Assembly (NCBI GenBank): GCA_040285745.1
Contig: JAUFOR010000004.1
Location: forward strand, 434,001 to 498,000
DNA length: 64,000 bases
Reading direction: 5' to 3'
DNA from: Barthelona sp. PCE
Lineage: Eukaryota; Metamonada: BaSk clade
Position 1 is the stretch's first letter. Each line of letters starts with the position of its first letter. The notes under the pieces were generated by a model. It saw only the letters and a list, made by a program, of their open reading frames with translations. It was not told where the DNA came from and made no database searches. Below are positions 7,645-17,181 of the stretch, in pieces. Position numbers and translations under genes: made by a program.

Positions 7645-9572
7645 TATATTGTATGATTCATACGATAATATGCTGAAAGTTCAAACAACAAGCGATCACT
7701 CATAGCGGATATAGGAAAAAACTTACTGTTATTGCTGAACAATTCTATAACATTAATTTTTTTTTTTTCAATAATATAACTCGTAAAATCTCTATCAAAT
7801 TTGAGTAAATCATAAACTAGATTGTACTCATCCAAGCATAGATTCATTTGACACAATGTTCTCCTGGTGTTCACCTGATATTTATACTGAATAGAAGGAC
7901 AGCAATCCCAAGGTAGCTCTAAATCAATGCGTTCTGCAACATCGTTGGTGATTCGGTACAATCTGTTCTCCAGAAGAATTACATCAGTATCTATGAAGTG
8001 ACATCTAAAGTCTTTGCACTCTCCATCCTCAATAAAAAACCGTGTGAAACTCCTTGCATCAAAATCATACCTTACACCACATACCGAGCTGTCACATTGT
8101 AATAATGCTAATGGTGGATTGAAAAAATTTGGCACAACTCTTTCATGAGCTTCAACCTCTGTTTCCAGTGTATCAAATTGTTCTACGTTACCTAAATTAT
8201 CAAAGACAACAACGCCGATGAAGCTTGACCCAGACAACCACAACATATTATTTGCAAAAACAGCATTAAACCAAAAATTTAGATCATGTGGGGCATAAAA
8301 ATCAACAGAGTTAATATTTATCGATTCGTTATAGCCATATTTCAGGAAGCATGTCGCGCCCGATGCATGATAGATATAGTCATCTTTTTGTAATGTACAA
8401 TTCAGCTGAGAATACAGTCTTTCATCTTCATTATATATAGTTAACTTTTCATCTTCCCAGTACACCTGAGTATTCACAATTGCTCCCTTCTCGTGGTTGC
8501 ATCTCAGCCCAATTAACGTCTTACACCCCTCATCAACAGTTCCATACATGATAACAGCTGGGTCATTGCTGAAAATATCAAACATAATTATGTGGCGTTC
8601 GGTTGAAAATATTGGGTACAGAAATGCATTGTGCAGTGCAAAGGAGTATCGGGTATTGGGGACAATGCCGAATCCGCCGATATTGGACTCTATAGCTAGT
8701 GGATACAAGAATCGGTCAACCAATCCATACAGAACACCATCAACGTGCATCAGACTCATATATCGTGTTCCAGAAACATCTACAGAACGGAGAGGCACGT
8801 CACCGGACAAATCATATCCAACTATTGTGCCCAATTCCGGAAAATGAAAAATAAAAAAATCGTTATATAAAAAACATTGGGTTGAAAGCGCACCATCACT
8901 GATATTTATGGAGGGATACTCGATGATATCCAGTTCTTCTTCGAAGACAGACACAAGATACATCATATCTGCACACCAGAAAAAGAAAGAAGGTTGTTCT
9001 GAATTAACAACTTCAATGAACTTAAAGCTTTGTGATGTTGGTAATTGAAATTTGATTAGTTTTAGATCATCACAAACAATAGTTGGAATAGTGAAATAAT
9101 CGTCTGCACTTGTAAATATTGGTGTTCTCAAATATGTACTATACCCAATGTTATCAACAGACTCTATATTTTTGGTGTGAAGGTCAACAATACATGTGTG
9201 ATATGAGGAAAAGATAACAATAAAACGTTCACTTAGGACTTTGTAATGATTAATATTATCTATTCCAAAGTCATTAATTTTAACAGTAGTTATCGTTTCA
9301 AGCTCCTTTTCAATCAGCTTATAAAACGTTATACCACTGTTTTTATGATCGTAATCTTCATCTGTATACATTATTCGTTGGTGTTTATAAGTACACTGAC
9401 GTATGTGTGAAGAAATATCTGGTAAAAGTATTCGTTCTTGGTGGTTTGGAATGATCATAAACGCTGTTTCTGATGGTTTAGGTGTAAATCCCTTTGGTTT
9501 AAATATGCTACGCGAAGAATTGGTGAATAAATCCCCAATATTGCCATGAATATGCGATTGTATTCTTGGCAT
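7641..9572 (-). CDS. MPR-family protein 2, unknown function
   Basis: The product is 643 residues, beginning MPRIQSHIHGN. It is similar in length, start and strand-rich composition to MPR proteins 1 and 3, with alternating short hydrophobic strands and polar turns, and no signal peptide or transmembrane helix. An internal part near residues 250-330 alternates phrases such as GVLYGL and YSFALHN, as in repeated propeller blades. No catalytic motif is visible. It lies tail-to-tail with MPR protein 1, their stop codons interlocking at 7641-7644. I could not align the three proteins by eye over their whole length, so common ancestry is likely but unproven. Confidence 0.8.
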   Translation of the reverse strand: MPRIQSHIHGNIGDLFTNSSRSIFKPKGFTPKPSETAFMIIPNHQERILLPDISSHIRQCTYKHQRIMYTDEDYDHKNSGITFYKLIEKELETITTVKINDFGIDNINHYKVLSERFIVIFSSYHTCIVDLHTKNIESVDNIGYSTYLRTPIFTSADDYFTIPTIVCDDLKLIKFQLPTSQSFKFIEVVNSEQPSFFFWCADMMYLVSVFEEELDIIEYPSINISDGALSTQCFLYNDFFIFHFPELGTIVGYDLSGDVPLRSVDVSGTRYMSLMHVDGVLYGLVDRFLYPLAIESNIGGFGIVPNTRYSFALHNAFLYPIFSTERHIIMFDIFSNDPAVIMYGTVDEGCKTLIGLRCNHEKGAIVNTQVYWEDEKLTIYNEDERLYSQLNCTLQKDDYIYHASGATCFLKYGYNESININSVDFYAPHDLNFWFNAVFANNMLWLSGSSFIGVVVFDNLGNVEQFDTLETEVEAHERVVPNFFNPPLALLQCDSSVCGVRYDFDARSFTRFFIEDGECKDFRCHFIDTDVILLENRLYRITNDVAERIDLELPWDCCPSIQYKYQVNTRRTLCQMNLCLDEYNLVYDLLKFDRDFTSYIIEKKKINVIELFSNNSKFFPISAMSDRLLFELSAYYRMNHTIY

Positions 9573-10221
9573 ATGATTTAATAATACAAAACAAGAACGT
9601 TCCCCTAAAAAAGTGACTTACAAAAGTAAATATTCCTTAAATAAAAAAAGTCATAAATTGGAAATCTAGCTTTCGCAGCAGTCTGGATGTGTAAATGTCA
9701 GGAATATGATTGTGTGATACCGGAGTTTCCTTGCAATGTCATTAGAAGCCTTTGTGGCTGAGTTACAAAATTCGTTCAATGTGATCTTTCTCATTAAAAG
9801 TTTTTTACAGAGTGTTCCTGTCTGCATCAGCGCACATCCTTAACATGTAGACCCTAAAAAGGTACAAATTTTAATATTTTTCGGGTTGAGTTCTTCAGGA
9901 ACCAAAGTTTGGAAAACACATTTTTTTTATAAACACTGTATTTAACCACCGAGTTACCACCTCAAATATTTGGTTAGAAGGGTTGTGTAAATGAGTTATT
10001 TCAAATTAAGGCGCTAACATTGAGGCAATTGTATGTGAATATGAAAATCAAGGTAGAGAGATTAGATTTTGTTTTTTCTCAGCATTACAAGCTTTTAGGT
10101 GTTTTTGTATTCAGTAAATACACTGTATGGTGGTCTTCCTCGGACTTAAAAACATTACATTAGTTGAACTAAAGGTCTTTAAACATAAAAAGGTTTATTA
10201 CCTCTATTTACCAATTTAAAT
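9573..10221. other. Divergent intergenic region before enolase
   Basis: This 649-bp spacer contains the promoters of MPR protein 2 and enolase and one small open frame on the minus strand (9666-9827). AT-rich runs such as TTTAAACATAAAAAGG lie 30-50 bp before the enolase ATG. No structural RNA is recognised. Confidence 0.4.
9666..9827 (-). CDS. Small open frame, 53 codons, doubtful
   Basis: An ATG-to-TAG frame (MQTGTLCKKLL...) with mixed polar and hydrophobic residues and a Cys pair near its end. It has no recognised domain. It is reported because it is the only frame of note in a 649-bp spacer; it may be chance. Confidence 0.2.
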   Translation of the reverse strand: MQTGTLCKKLLMRKITLNEFCNSATKASNDIARKLRYHTIIFLTFTHPDCCES

Positions 10222-11535
10222 ATGTCTATTGTTGATCTTCGTGGTTTAGAAGTTTATGATTCTCGTGGAAACCCCACAACAAGCGCATTCCTAACTGTTG
10301 CTCATGCTGATGGCACTACTGCTATCTACGAGGGTATCGCACCTTCAGGCGCTTCTACCGGTGTTTTCGAGGCTCTTGAGCTTCGTGACAAGACTGAAAG
10401 ATGCATGGGTAAGGGTGTTCAAAAGGCTGTTGAGAACATCAACACCGTCATTAAGGATGCTCTCATTGGTAAGTCCGTCGATCTCTACGCTCTTGATCAG
10501 ATTATGTTCGATCTTGATGGTACTCCCAACAAGTCTAACCTCGGTGCCAACGCCATCCTCCCCGTTTCTATGGCTATCTCCAAGGCTGACGCACACATTG
10601 CTGGTCTTCCTTTATGGAAGTACCTCCAAGGCCACCTCGGTACTGAGGCTGCTTTCCCCATTCCTTGCGTTAACGTCATCAACGGTGGTGAGCACGCTGG
10701 TAACACCCTTGGTCCTCAAGAAATTATGCTTGTTCCTGAGGCTGCTGAGACCATCGAGGAGGCCATCCAGATGTCCGCTGAGGTCTTCCACCATCTTAAG
10801 AACATTGTCAAGAAGGAGTACTCTAAGGTTGAGGGTTCCCTTGTCGGTGATGAGGGTGGTATTGCCCCCATGATCTCTGACACCCCCGAGGCTCTTGCTC
10901 TTCTTTGCAAGGCTATCGAGTCTGCTGGTTACACTGGTAAGATCAAGATTGCCATGGATGTTGCTTCTTCTGAGTTCTACGATGAGGAGAAGAAGGTCTA
11001 CGATCTCACCTTCAAGTGTGAGGAGCACACCCAGGTTCTCACCTCTGATGAGCTTGTCGAAGAGTACGTTCGTTGGGTTCAGAACTTCCCCATCATTTCC
11101 ATCGAGGATCCCTTCGATCAGAAGGATTGGGCCGCTTGGTCTAAGCTCGTCGCCCGTCTTGAGGAGACCGGTAACACCCACTGTCAGGTTGTTGGTGATG
11201 ATTTGACCGTCACCAACGTCGAGCGCATTCAGAAGGCCATTGACACCAAGGCCTGTAACGCTCTTCTTTGTAAGATCAACCAGATCGGTTCCATCTCCGA
11301 GTCTATCTCCGCTATCAAGCTCTGTATTGAAGACGGCTGGAAGATTATGGTTTCCCACCGTTCCGGTGAGACTGAGGATGCTTACATTGCCCACCTTGCT
11401 ACCGCTGTCGGTAACCAGATCAAGACTGGTTCTATGTCCCGTTCCGATCGTATGGCCAAGTACAACGAGCTTCTCAGAATCTCTGCTGGTGTTCACAGCC
11501 CTCTCGGCCTCGAGCTCAACTACGCCAAGTGGTAA
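10222..11535 (+). CDS. eno: Enolase
   Basis: Enolase (437 residues, full length) converts 2-phosphoglycerate to phosphoenolpyruvate in glycolysis and needs Mg2+. Visible family motifs in order are APSGASTG, the GGEHAGN loop, GDEGG, the metal ligands in SIEDPFDQ and GDDLTVTN, the catalytic Lys in LLCKINQIGS, SHRSGETED and the Lys of IKTG. LLCK replaces the more usual LLLK. Codon use is strikingly C-biased at third positions compared with its neighbours, as expected for an abundantly translated mRNA. Such bias also opens long false frames on the opposite strand. The start is the only sensible ATG, 22 residues before the conserved N-terminal hairpin. Confidence 0.98.
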   Translation: MSIVDLRGLEVYDSRGNPTTSAFLTVAHADGTTAIYEGIAPSGASTGVFEALELRDKTERCMGKGVQKAVENINTVIKDALIGKSVDLYALDQIMFDLDGTPNKSNLGANAILPVSMAISKADAHIAGLPLWKYLQGHLGTEAAFPIPCVNVINGGEHAGNTLGPQEIMLVPEAAETIEEAIQMSAEVFHHLKNIVKKEYSKVEGSLVGDEGGIAPMISDTPEALALLCKAIESAGYTGKIKIAMDVASSEFYDEEKKVYDLTFKCEEHTQVLTSDELVEEYVRWVQNFPIISIEDPFDQKDWAAWSKLVARLEETGNTHCQVVGDDLTVTNVERIQKAIDTKACNALLCKINQIGSISESISAIKLCIEDGWKIMVSHRSGETEDAYIAHLATAVGNQIKTGSMSRSDRMAKYNELLRISAGVHSPLGLELNYAKW

Positions 11536-11841
11536 ATTGTTTGTAATAAACTGATAAGAATGTAAAAATTCTTTTGTTGCATTTGTATTGATATTGCCTT
11601 TCATGTGGCTTTGTTTGGGTTTGAGGTGAGGTGTTGTGTGTTCGCATCCTTGGGCTGGGTTAAATAGGGCTAATCTTGTGGAAGTGTACCTTCTTGGTAA
11701 AAGTTGGAGTATGATTGAATATTTCAAATTTTAATGGATGTACAGCATATTTAGCTTCGAGTGGTCGAGATGCAACATGTTTATTTGTCTTTTGAGGAAA
11801 ACCTGCTTTCGCACTTTTTTCCTTATTCATTCACCAAACAT

Positions 11842-14238
11842 ATGTCTATTGTCGAGAAACTTGAGAAATTCCTCATGCTGCTGAGGTCATGCAAGACGAT
11901 TAGTGATTTGAATAACATCAACTCGGAAGCAACTTTCGAAACCTTGATTACAGCTGTAGGAGAGCAAGGAGAGATGGCTTCCATGGTTGCATATACACTT
12001 TGCTCTGATTTCTGGGGTGAGTACATAAGAATATCAGAGGACATCAGTGTTACGCATGATATTTTCCCCTTTATTCAAGATCTATCATTTTCTTTGCACG
12101 AATACTTAGACGACAGCCTTGAAGAGCACGTTTATTTCGTATCCACACAGTTTGAGCATATTTTATCTTGTGATTTAAATCAGGCATTTAGTAATTCATT
12201 TAGTGATAAAGTAACTCACGTTTTGGAGCATGCTTCCAGTTTTATTGAGCTTGAAAGCATTAAGCAGCGGTTTGGCGACCACATTCTCGTATCCCGCGTG
12301 CGTTCATTGGTTAAAAGACTTGGAATAATTGAATTGTTGAGACAAGATCCTTTCAATTATGCTGAGTTTAACACAGCAATCAACGATTCGTTCAAGCTCT
12401 TTAGCGGGGCGCAGATGAACAACATTGCTGTGCATCTTTACAATCGTGAAGCATTCGAGCAGGTGAACACTGTTGTATCCCTGCTGTTGTATGACAACGT
12501 GTTTAAGATGTATGTAGATTCGAACGTCCGCACCGCTACGCTTCTGAGGTTGAAGGCAAACGCACTTTTTGAGCTTAAACGTTTCATGGATGCCAGTGCT
12601 GTTATTAATGAAAGTTTGCAGTTACTTCCCCATGGAGCTGGTATTCATCTCATGCTAAAGATTGAGGCGTATACTGACGCCGCACTAACAGTATCAGGTG
12701 TTAAGCAGTTATATGATATGAACGAAGATGGGCTGGTTGATGATATTTTCAATATTTTACACAAATGCAAAAGATATGGCGCATTGAAAGCAGCCGCAGG
12801 CGCAGCACTGGATGCCGTTGACCGACCACAGACGAAGCAAAAACTGCGTTGTTGGCTCGCTTTGTGTCTTTTGGAGGCTCTGCTGCAAGGATTCAACAAA
12901 GTTAGCACGGACGATTTGGGAGCAATATATGACGGTGCATGTCAACATTTGGCACAGGTGGAAGGAGAGATAGACCATCCTGTCCTGAACTCTATTGCAA
13001 GTGTCTTGAATCATGAATATATTGACGAGTTTAATGAAGCTGCAGAGCAACTTGCTGGGTTTGGAGAGGTTTTCTGTGCCGACGAACGGCGCTCCGCATT
13101 CACATACAGGCGGTGTTACACTCTACTGGAACGAGGTGAGGTCCATCGTGCCAAAGAGATCTTGCAGAAATCGCCCCATGCATTGCTTGAATTCAAACTA
13201 GCATGTAGGGTAGGTGACACCAAGTGGTGCACTGCCGCATTTGAGCGTGCTATTTGTGGTGTCAAGGAATCCAGCGATAGTTTTTGGTCGCGATCGAAGG
13301 AAACTTACAACAAACCTGTTCTTTCCATTCTCAATTCATTGGGAGAGCCGGTGAGGCGTACAAGCTCAGTAACTGGCCCAGATTCCGTCGCAGATAGCCT
13401 CTTCTTTTGTGCTAACGAAGCACAGGCATCCAACATGATTGGTGTTTTTTCCGACTGTCTCATTGCCGCTCTAGCAATGGATCTCCCCAGGGATACCAAC
13501 AGCAGCGTTGTGGAGAACATATTGGATGTGTGTGGGGAATGGGATAAGCAAAGACTAATTCACATCATGCTGTACGTTCTCGAGAGATTGTGGTCTGGCG
13601 GCATTGAGCTGTCTCATGAGACGGCGTACAACTGCGCAGCACAATGTTGGAACACGAGTATATCAGTTGATGAATATAGCGATGAGCTGACACTGCTCAC
13701 AATTGCATTTTCGTGCATGTGTAATATGCCAATTCACCAGGCGTACATCAAGGCAGCAATGTCACACCCTGGATCATCATTCGTTGCACAAGCGTGTAAG
13801 TTGTCGGGTATTGGTGTTCTGACATCGACTGAACTCAATGAGACTGAACTGTCAGAAGCGCCATTGCATATGCGGGTCTTCTTCATCCTATCTAACCCGG
13901 AACTTGGTATCGCCATCAACGACTGGGTCGTCTGGGACGCAGATATCGCAGAGTTTTCATGTCATGTAATTGTTCATATGGTGAGGAATCAAAAGCTCAA
14001 GAACATCAAGTATTTGGAGACTATCATTAAGATTATCGCTGAGAACGTCTCAGATACAGGTAGTGTGAAGGGACTTGTCGCAGAACTTTGGAATAAGGGT
14101 GCGCATCTTTTTGAAATGTCGTATGGCCCGCTTAGTTTGGAGTATATGCGTTTGAGTCTGGAGTTGGCAACAGCCTTTGATGTCATGGGTGCTATGCGCA
14201 AGCACCTCCAGGATACATACTTTTCTCTGATTGCCTGA
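11842..14238 (+). CDS. SPO22/ZIP4/TEX11-like helical repeat protein (tentative)
   Basis: The product is 798 residues from the ATG at 11842 (MSIVEKLEKF); a nearer upstream ATG at 11770 is less protein-like. It is almost entirely helical with TPR-like pairs. Residues about 190-330 fit the SPO22 domain: an NNIAVHLY-type start, a helix pair around LLRLKANALFELKRF, then LLPHGAGIHLMLKIEAY and a helix ending in ALDAV. The C-terminus (LWNKGAHLFEMSYGPLSLEY) resembles the late repeats of ZIP4/TEX11. These proteins scaffold meiotic crossover factors on chromosomes. The assignment rests on pattern only; an unrelated TPR protein is the alternative. Six bases after the stop lies AGTAAA. Confidence 0.55.
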   Translation: MSIVEKLEKFLMLLRSCKTISDLNNINSEATFETLITAVGEQGEMASMVAYTLCSDFWGEYIRISEDISVTHDIFPFIQDLSFSLHEYLDDSLEEHVYFVSTQFEHILSCDLNQAFSNSFSDKVTHVLEHASSFIELESIKQRFGDHILVSRVRSLVKRLGIIELLRQDPFNYAEFNTAINDSFKLFSGAQMNNIAVHLYNREAFEQVNTVVSLLLYDNVFKMYVDSNVRTATLLRLKANALFELKRFMDASAVINESLQLLPHGAGIHLMLKIEAYTDAALTVSGVKQLYDMNEDGLVDDIFNILHKCKRYGALKAAAGAALDAVDRPQTKQKLRCWLALCLLEALLQGFNKVSTDDLGAIYDGACQHLAQVEGEIDHPVLNSIASVLNHEYIDEFNEAAEQLAGFGEVFCADERRSAFTYRRCYTLLERGEVHRAKEILQKSPHALLEFKLACRVGDTKWCTAAFERAICGVKESSDSFWSRSKETYNKPVLSILNSLGEPVRRTSSVTGPDSVADSLFFCANEAQASNMIGVFSDCLIAALAMDLPRDTNSSVVENILDVCGEWDKQRLIHIMLYVLERLWSGGIELSHETAYNCAAQCWNTSISVDEYSDELTLLTIAFSCMCNMPIHQAYIKAAMSHPGSSFVAQACKLSGIGVLTSTELNETELSEAPLHMRVFFILSNPELGIAINDWVVWDADIAEFSCHVIVHMVRNQKLKNIKYLETIIKIIAENVSDTGSVKGLVAELWNKGAHLFEMSYGPLSLEYMRLSLELATAFDVMGAMRKHLQDTYFSLIA

Positions 14239-14266
14239 ATTGAGTAAAAATTAAATAATTTATTTT

Positions 14267-15262
14267 CTAAAAAGGATCCATTCTCAACATCCTCTCCCGC
14301 ACAATTGCAGCTAAAATAAACTTATCTTTTAACATTAAAAACAGTTTACGTGGATTAGGATCTTTAGGAATAGCAACTGGTCCAATGTAAAAAGTGTTTA
14401 ATCCTTCAATACTAATCCAAACATCAGCATAAGCAAACCTACACTCAGTATGAACTGTCCTCGGGGGCTTCACAAGAACACTGATTAACTCTCTAGGATC
14501 CATGTGTGCATGATGCAAATCAAGGTATTCCAAAACAACTTTAATTATACAATCTGTAGCAATATCTAATGTGTCTCCGGGGAAGTTAGACGGCCTCTGC
14601 TTCTTGTATGACCAACCAGTTAGCTTCTCTGGCATAATACGATGACTTGGCACCATTTCTTTTTTCTTTTTCCTTCTACGTTTGGGGTTGCTTAAGTTTT
14701 GTAGCATCGGTGGTCGCTCCATCACGATCTCAGTAGGAGAATCAATGCGTTTCTGTTTTTTCCGCAATGTTGGCTCATCATCAACTCTTCTTAGCCTTTT
14801 TCGCATATGTTTAATAGTATCTGAGACATGTTCCTGAATCTCACTCAGTTGGTTTAATTTCCTGTCTGTGTAGTAGTTCGGTGGGTATTGTTGAGTGACA
14901 AATTGTGGTGCATTTTTAACGTATCCGTGACCGAGCTTCTTTTTCTTCTTTTTTCCAACTGTCCTCTTCTTTTTCCGCCTTTTTTTCCCATTAACAGTAG
15001 TCTTTGGCTTGGTTAAATCGAGGAAATAAGGTGATCTGTGCTTTTTATACTCATCAGAAAGTGAAATCTTATTTTTTTCTAATTTTTTCGTCTGTTTCAT
15101 CTTTGAAGTTATTGTAGGCACAGAATAGTTCATCTTTGTCAACTTAGATGAAGACTTTAGAGTTTTCTTACGTTGTTTTTTACGTGCTTTTTCAATAGGT
15201 TGAGGAAAGTATATGCTCTTCGGAAATGCTCCATACGAACCTCCTAAACCCGTCCCATACAT
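14267..15262 (-). CDS. Highly basic protein, unknown function
   Basis: The product is 331 residues. The first two thirds are Lys/Arg-rich, with many nuclear-localisation-like clusters (KKRRKKKR, GKKKKKKLG, RRRKKKK) and little order. The last 110 residues look folded, with a helix (IKVVLEYLDLHHAHMD) followed by strands (FAYADVWISI, FYIGPVAIP) and a final helix. I recognise no family; nuclear or nucleolar location is inferred from charge alone. It is divergent from the Hikeshi gene, 133 bp away, and the shared spacer carries a near-palindrome. Confidence 0.7.
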   Translation of the reverse strand: MYGTGLGGSYGAFPKSIYFPQPIEKARKKQRKKTLKSSSKLTKMNYSVPTITSKMKQTKKLEKNKISLSDEYKKHRSPYFLDLTKPKTTVNGKKRRKKKRTVGKKKKKKLGHGYVKNAPQFVTQQYPPNYYTDRKLNQLSEIQEHVSDTIKHMRKRLRRVDDEPTLRKKQKRIDSPTEIVMERPPMLQNLSNPKRRRKKKKEMVPSHRIMPEKLTGWSYKKQRPSNFPGDTLDIATDCIIKVVLEYLDLHHAHMDPRELISVLVKPPRTVHTECRFAYADVWISIEGLNTFYIGPVAIPKDPNPRKLFLMLKDKFILAAIVRERMLRMDPF

Positions 15263-15299
15263 GTGATTTAATCCCCCGCGCGTAAGCTTAAAGTGCTTA

Positions 15300-15342
15300 C
15301 CAAATAAAGAGGTTGATTTTAAAAAAACAACCTTTATTCTGG
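15300..15342. promoter_or_regulatory. Symmetric element in bidirectional promoter
   Basis: CCAAATAAAGAGGTTG (15300-15315) and CAACCTTTATTCTGG (15328-15342) are near-perfect inverted copies around a 12-bp A/T centre. Each arm points CAACC(TC)TTTATT toward one of the two divergent genes, as expected if each copy serves one start site. Related CCTTTAT/CCTTTAC runs precede other genes here, so it may be a core promoter motif. Confidence 0.4.
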
Positions 15343-15395
15343 CTATTCAAATTTTTCGATCGTTGGAGAGGTGAACACCGACAACAACCGAAATA

Positions 15396-15947
15396 ATGTT
15401 TGCGATTTCTATACCAGGGCTTCCTTTGAATACTGAATACACTGATCTATCTGACACATCCTTTGAATTCCTTATTAACGATGTTGTGAATCCGAAATAT
15501 GGAACGGTCTTCCTCATCGATCACGAAGACGTGTCTCACGATGTAGTTTGTGCTGTATATCTTGAAACACCATTCACCGATGGTGAATATTCTTTAGTGG
15601 GTTACATAGGTGCGAGTAACCCCACACTCCTCATGCGCATTGATGGTGGTCCTGACAAGGATGAGATGTTTAATATTCGTGTTGGGTTAGAAATTTGTGA
15701 TAAAGAAAGTGTTCGAGAAGCAATTCAAGAACAACATGAGAATTTAATTGAAGAAAACACTGAATTGAACGATTTACTAGATGGAATAGGTTCTAAAATT
15801 GTGAGCAATCTTCAAGACTATCTCGAAAGTTATGCCGTAGATGTCGAAGATATTACCGTTATTCCTTTAGCTTCATTAGATGAATGGGTGGATAATTTCA
15901 ACAGAAAAATTCGATTAAATCCACGTTTTTGGGAAGATTTCGAATAA
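15396..15947 (+). CDS. Hikeshi / OPI10-family Hsp70 nuclear import carrier
   Basis: The product is 183 residues, close to the usual 190-200 of Hikeshi. Family features are the short N-terminal strand (MFAISIPG), the strand block GYSLVGYIGASNPTLLMRI, which matches the WQLLGFVTNGKPSAIFKI position, a central helix in the region of EELNDLLDGI, and the diagnostic ending W-x-x-x-F-x-x-x-I-x-x-NPRFW. Hikeshi carries Hsp70 into the nucleus in stress and binds FG nucleoporins. It converges on the PHD-finger gene only 6 bp away. Confidence 0.87.
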   Translation: MFAISIPGLPLNTEYTDLSDTSFEFLINDVVNPKYGTVFLIDHEDVSHDVVCAVYLETPFTDGEYSLVGYIGASNPTLLMRIDGGPDKDEMFNIRVGLEICDKESVREAIQEQHENLIEENTELNDLLDGIGSKIVSNLQDYLESYAVDVEDITVIPLASLDEWVDNFNRKIRLNPRFWEDFE

Positions 15948-15953
15948 AAGAAC

Positions 15954-17090
15954 TTAAAGATGAGCAAGAATAGAAATATCTTTTGCGATATTCTTGCTTT
16001 CGCTTTTAACTTTCTTCAGTCGATTGTTAAAACTGGTCATCATTTCACTCTCCCATGCTTGACTATGTGTCACACAATAAACCATCTCACAGCACTTAAC
16101 ATTGACACCATCACCTAGCTCTATTGGGAAATAACAAAGTTGAATTTTTTTTCTCAAGCTCTTGACTTTTGACAACCATTTCTTCAATGCTTTCTTCTCT
16201 GACATGAGTGTTTTGATGACTTGAGCATTTTTAACGTGTTGTTCTTGCAACAAAATCGCCTTCTCCAAAGCTTCAAACAGTTTATCTTTTCCGTCTCTCT
16301 CATTGATTTCAACTATCTCCACTACTTCACCATCTTCAACAACATTTTCAGCTGCTTTTTCCATTACTTCACTGGGTTCTTCCACAATTTCCTTCATTTC
16401 TACATCTACCTCGTTGGCAAGAGGTGTAGCATCTGCTTCAATCTTTGCGAATTCTGGGAACTCTTCCTGTGTGGTTGGAAGTGGCATAGGTGGTCCATCA
16501 TTTGTTTTTAATGGACTCCAAGGATTACTGAGCTCAGGCGATGGAGCTAGCTCTGTTTCAGTTGTTTTAAGAACGTTCACCATGATCTCCTCCTTCTTAA
16601 CATCCGGCTCCACTATTGGCTTCTCAACAACAGTCTCTTCCACTGACGGAGATTTTTTACCCTTCCCTTTCTTTGATCTGAATGCTGATGCAGGAACAAG
16701 TTTCTTCCGAATCAGGTCGCGCTTGACATGTTCACGTCCGCATTGGGTTGAACAGAAGAGAGAATCAGGTTGAGTTGCGTTTTTGCAGTTCTCTTTCTTA
16801 CATATGCTCGTAATGCCCTTGTCCTTACAAAAAGGACAAATAAATGTGTGTAATTCCTGTGCTTCTTGTGCTGTAATATTTAAACATTCGCAGTGGAACC
16901 ACTCTTCACATAAATCGCAACCTATCATTAGCGGTGTGATTTTTGAGGTTCTGCATATACAGTAGACATCAGGTGAGGTCTTCTGAACCTTCAGCGCAGG
17001 TTCTGTGGCGCTTACAGTTGAATCTTTGTGCTTTTTCTTATTCTAAGTGTTAGTTGTCAGGTTTACGTGTTAAAAAATATGTCATACCAT
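15954..17090 (-). CDS. PHD-finger protein, CXXC1/Spp1-like (COMPASS subunit), two exons
   Basis: Exons are 17088-17090 (ATG alone) and 15954-17042, giving 363 residues. The spliced N-terminus supplies the first two zinc ligands (YCICR), completing a C4HC3 PHD finger: C29, C31, C43, C46, H51, C54, C70, C73. A second zinc cluster follows at once: C82, C87, C98 and C102 (SICKKENC...FCSTQCG), as in CXXC1/Spp1 proteins. Those read H3K4 methylation for the SET1/COMPASS methyltransferase in the nucleus. Then comes a basic run, an acidic low-complexity middle and a helical C-terminus with a Cys pair. No CXXC domain is present. The start codon shares its region with the divergent SNARE gene. Confidence 0.8.
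17043..17087 (-). other. Intron after the start codon of the PHD gene (45 nt)
   Basis: ATG|GTATGAC donor, acceptor ACTAACACTTAG, phase 0. The acceptor is nearly the ACTAACACACAG known in trichomonads. Without splicing there is no ATG before the PHD zinc ligands. Confidence 0.88.
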
Positions 17091-17181
17091 GTGTGTTGGG
17101 ATATGTTTGGTTCATTCAGTCCATTATATATGTCCCCAGGTGGTTGATAAGGTCGTTAAAACGAATTACACTTTCTTCGGC

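Noticed and set aside
10612-11727. 371-codon frame antisense to enolase
   Set aside because: It mirrors the strongly biased codons of enolase; the protein is low-complexity and has no family.
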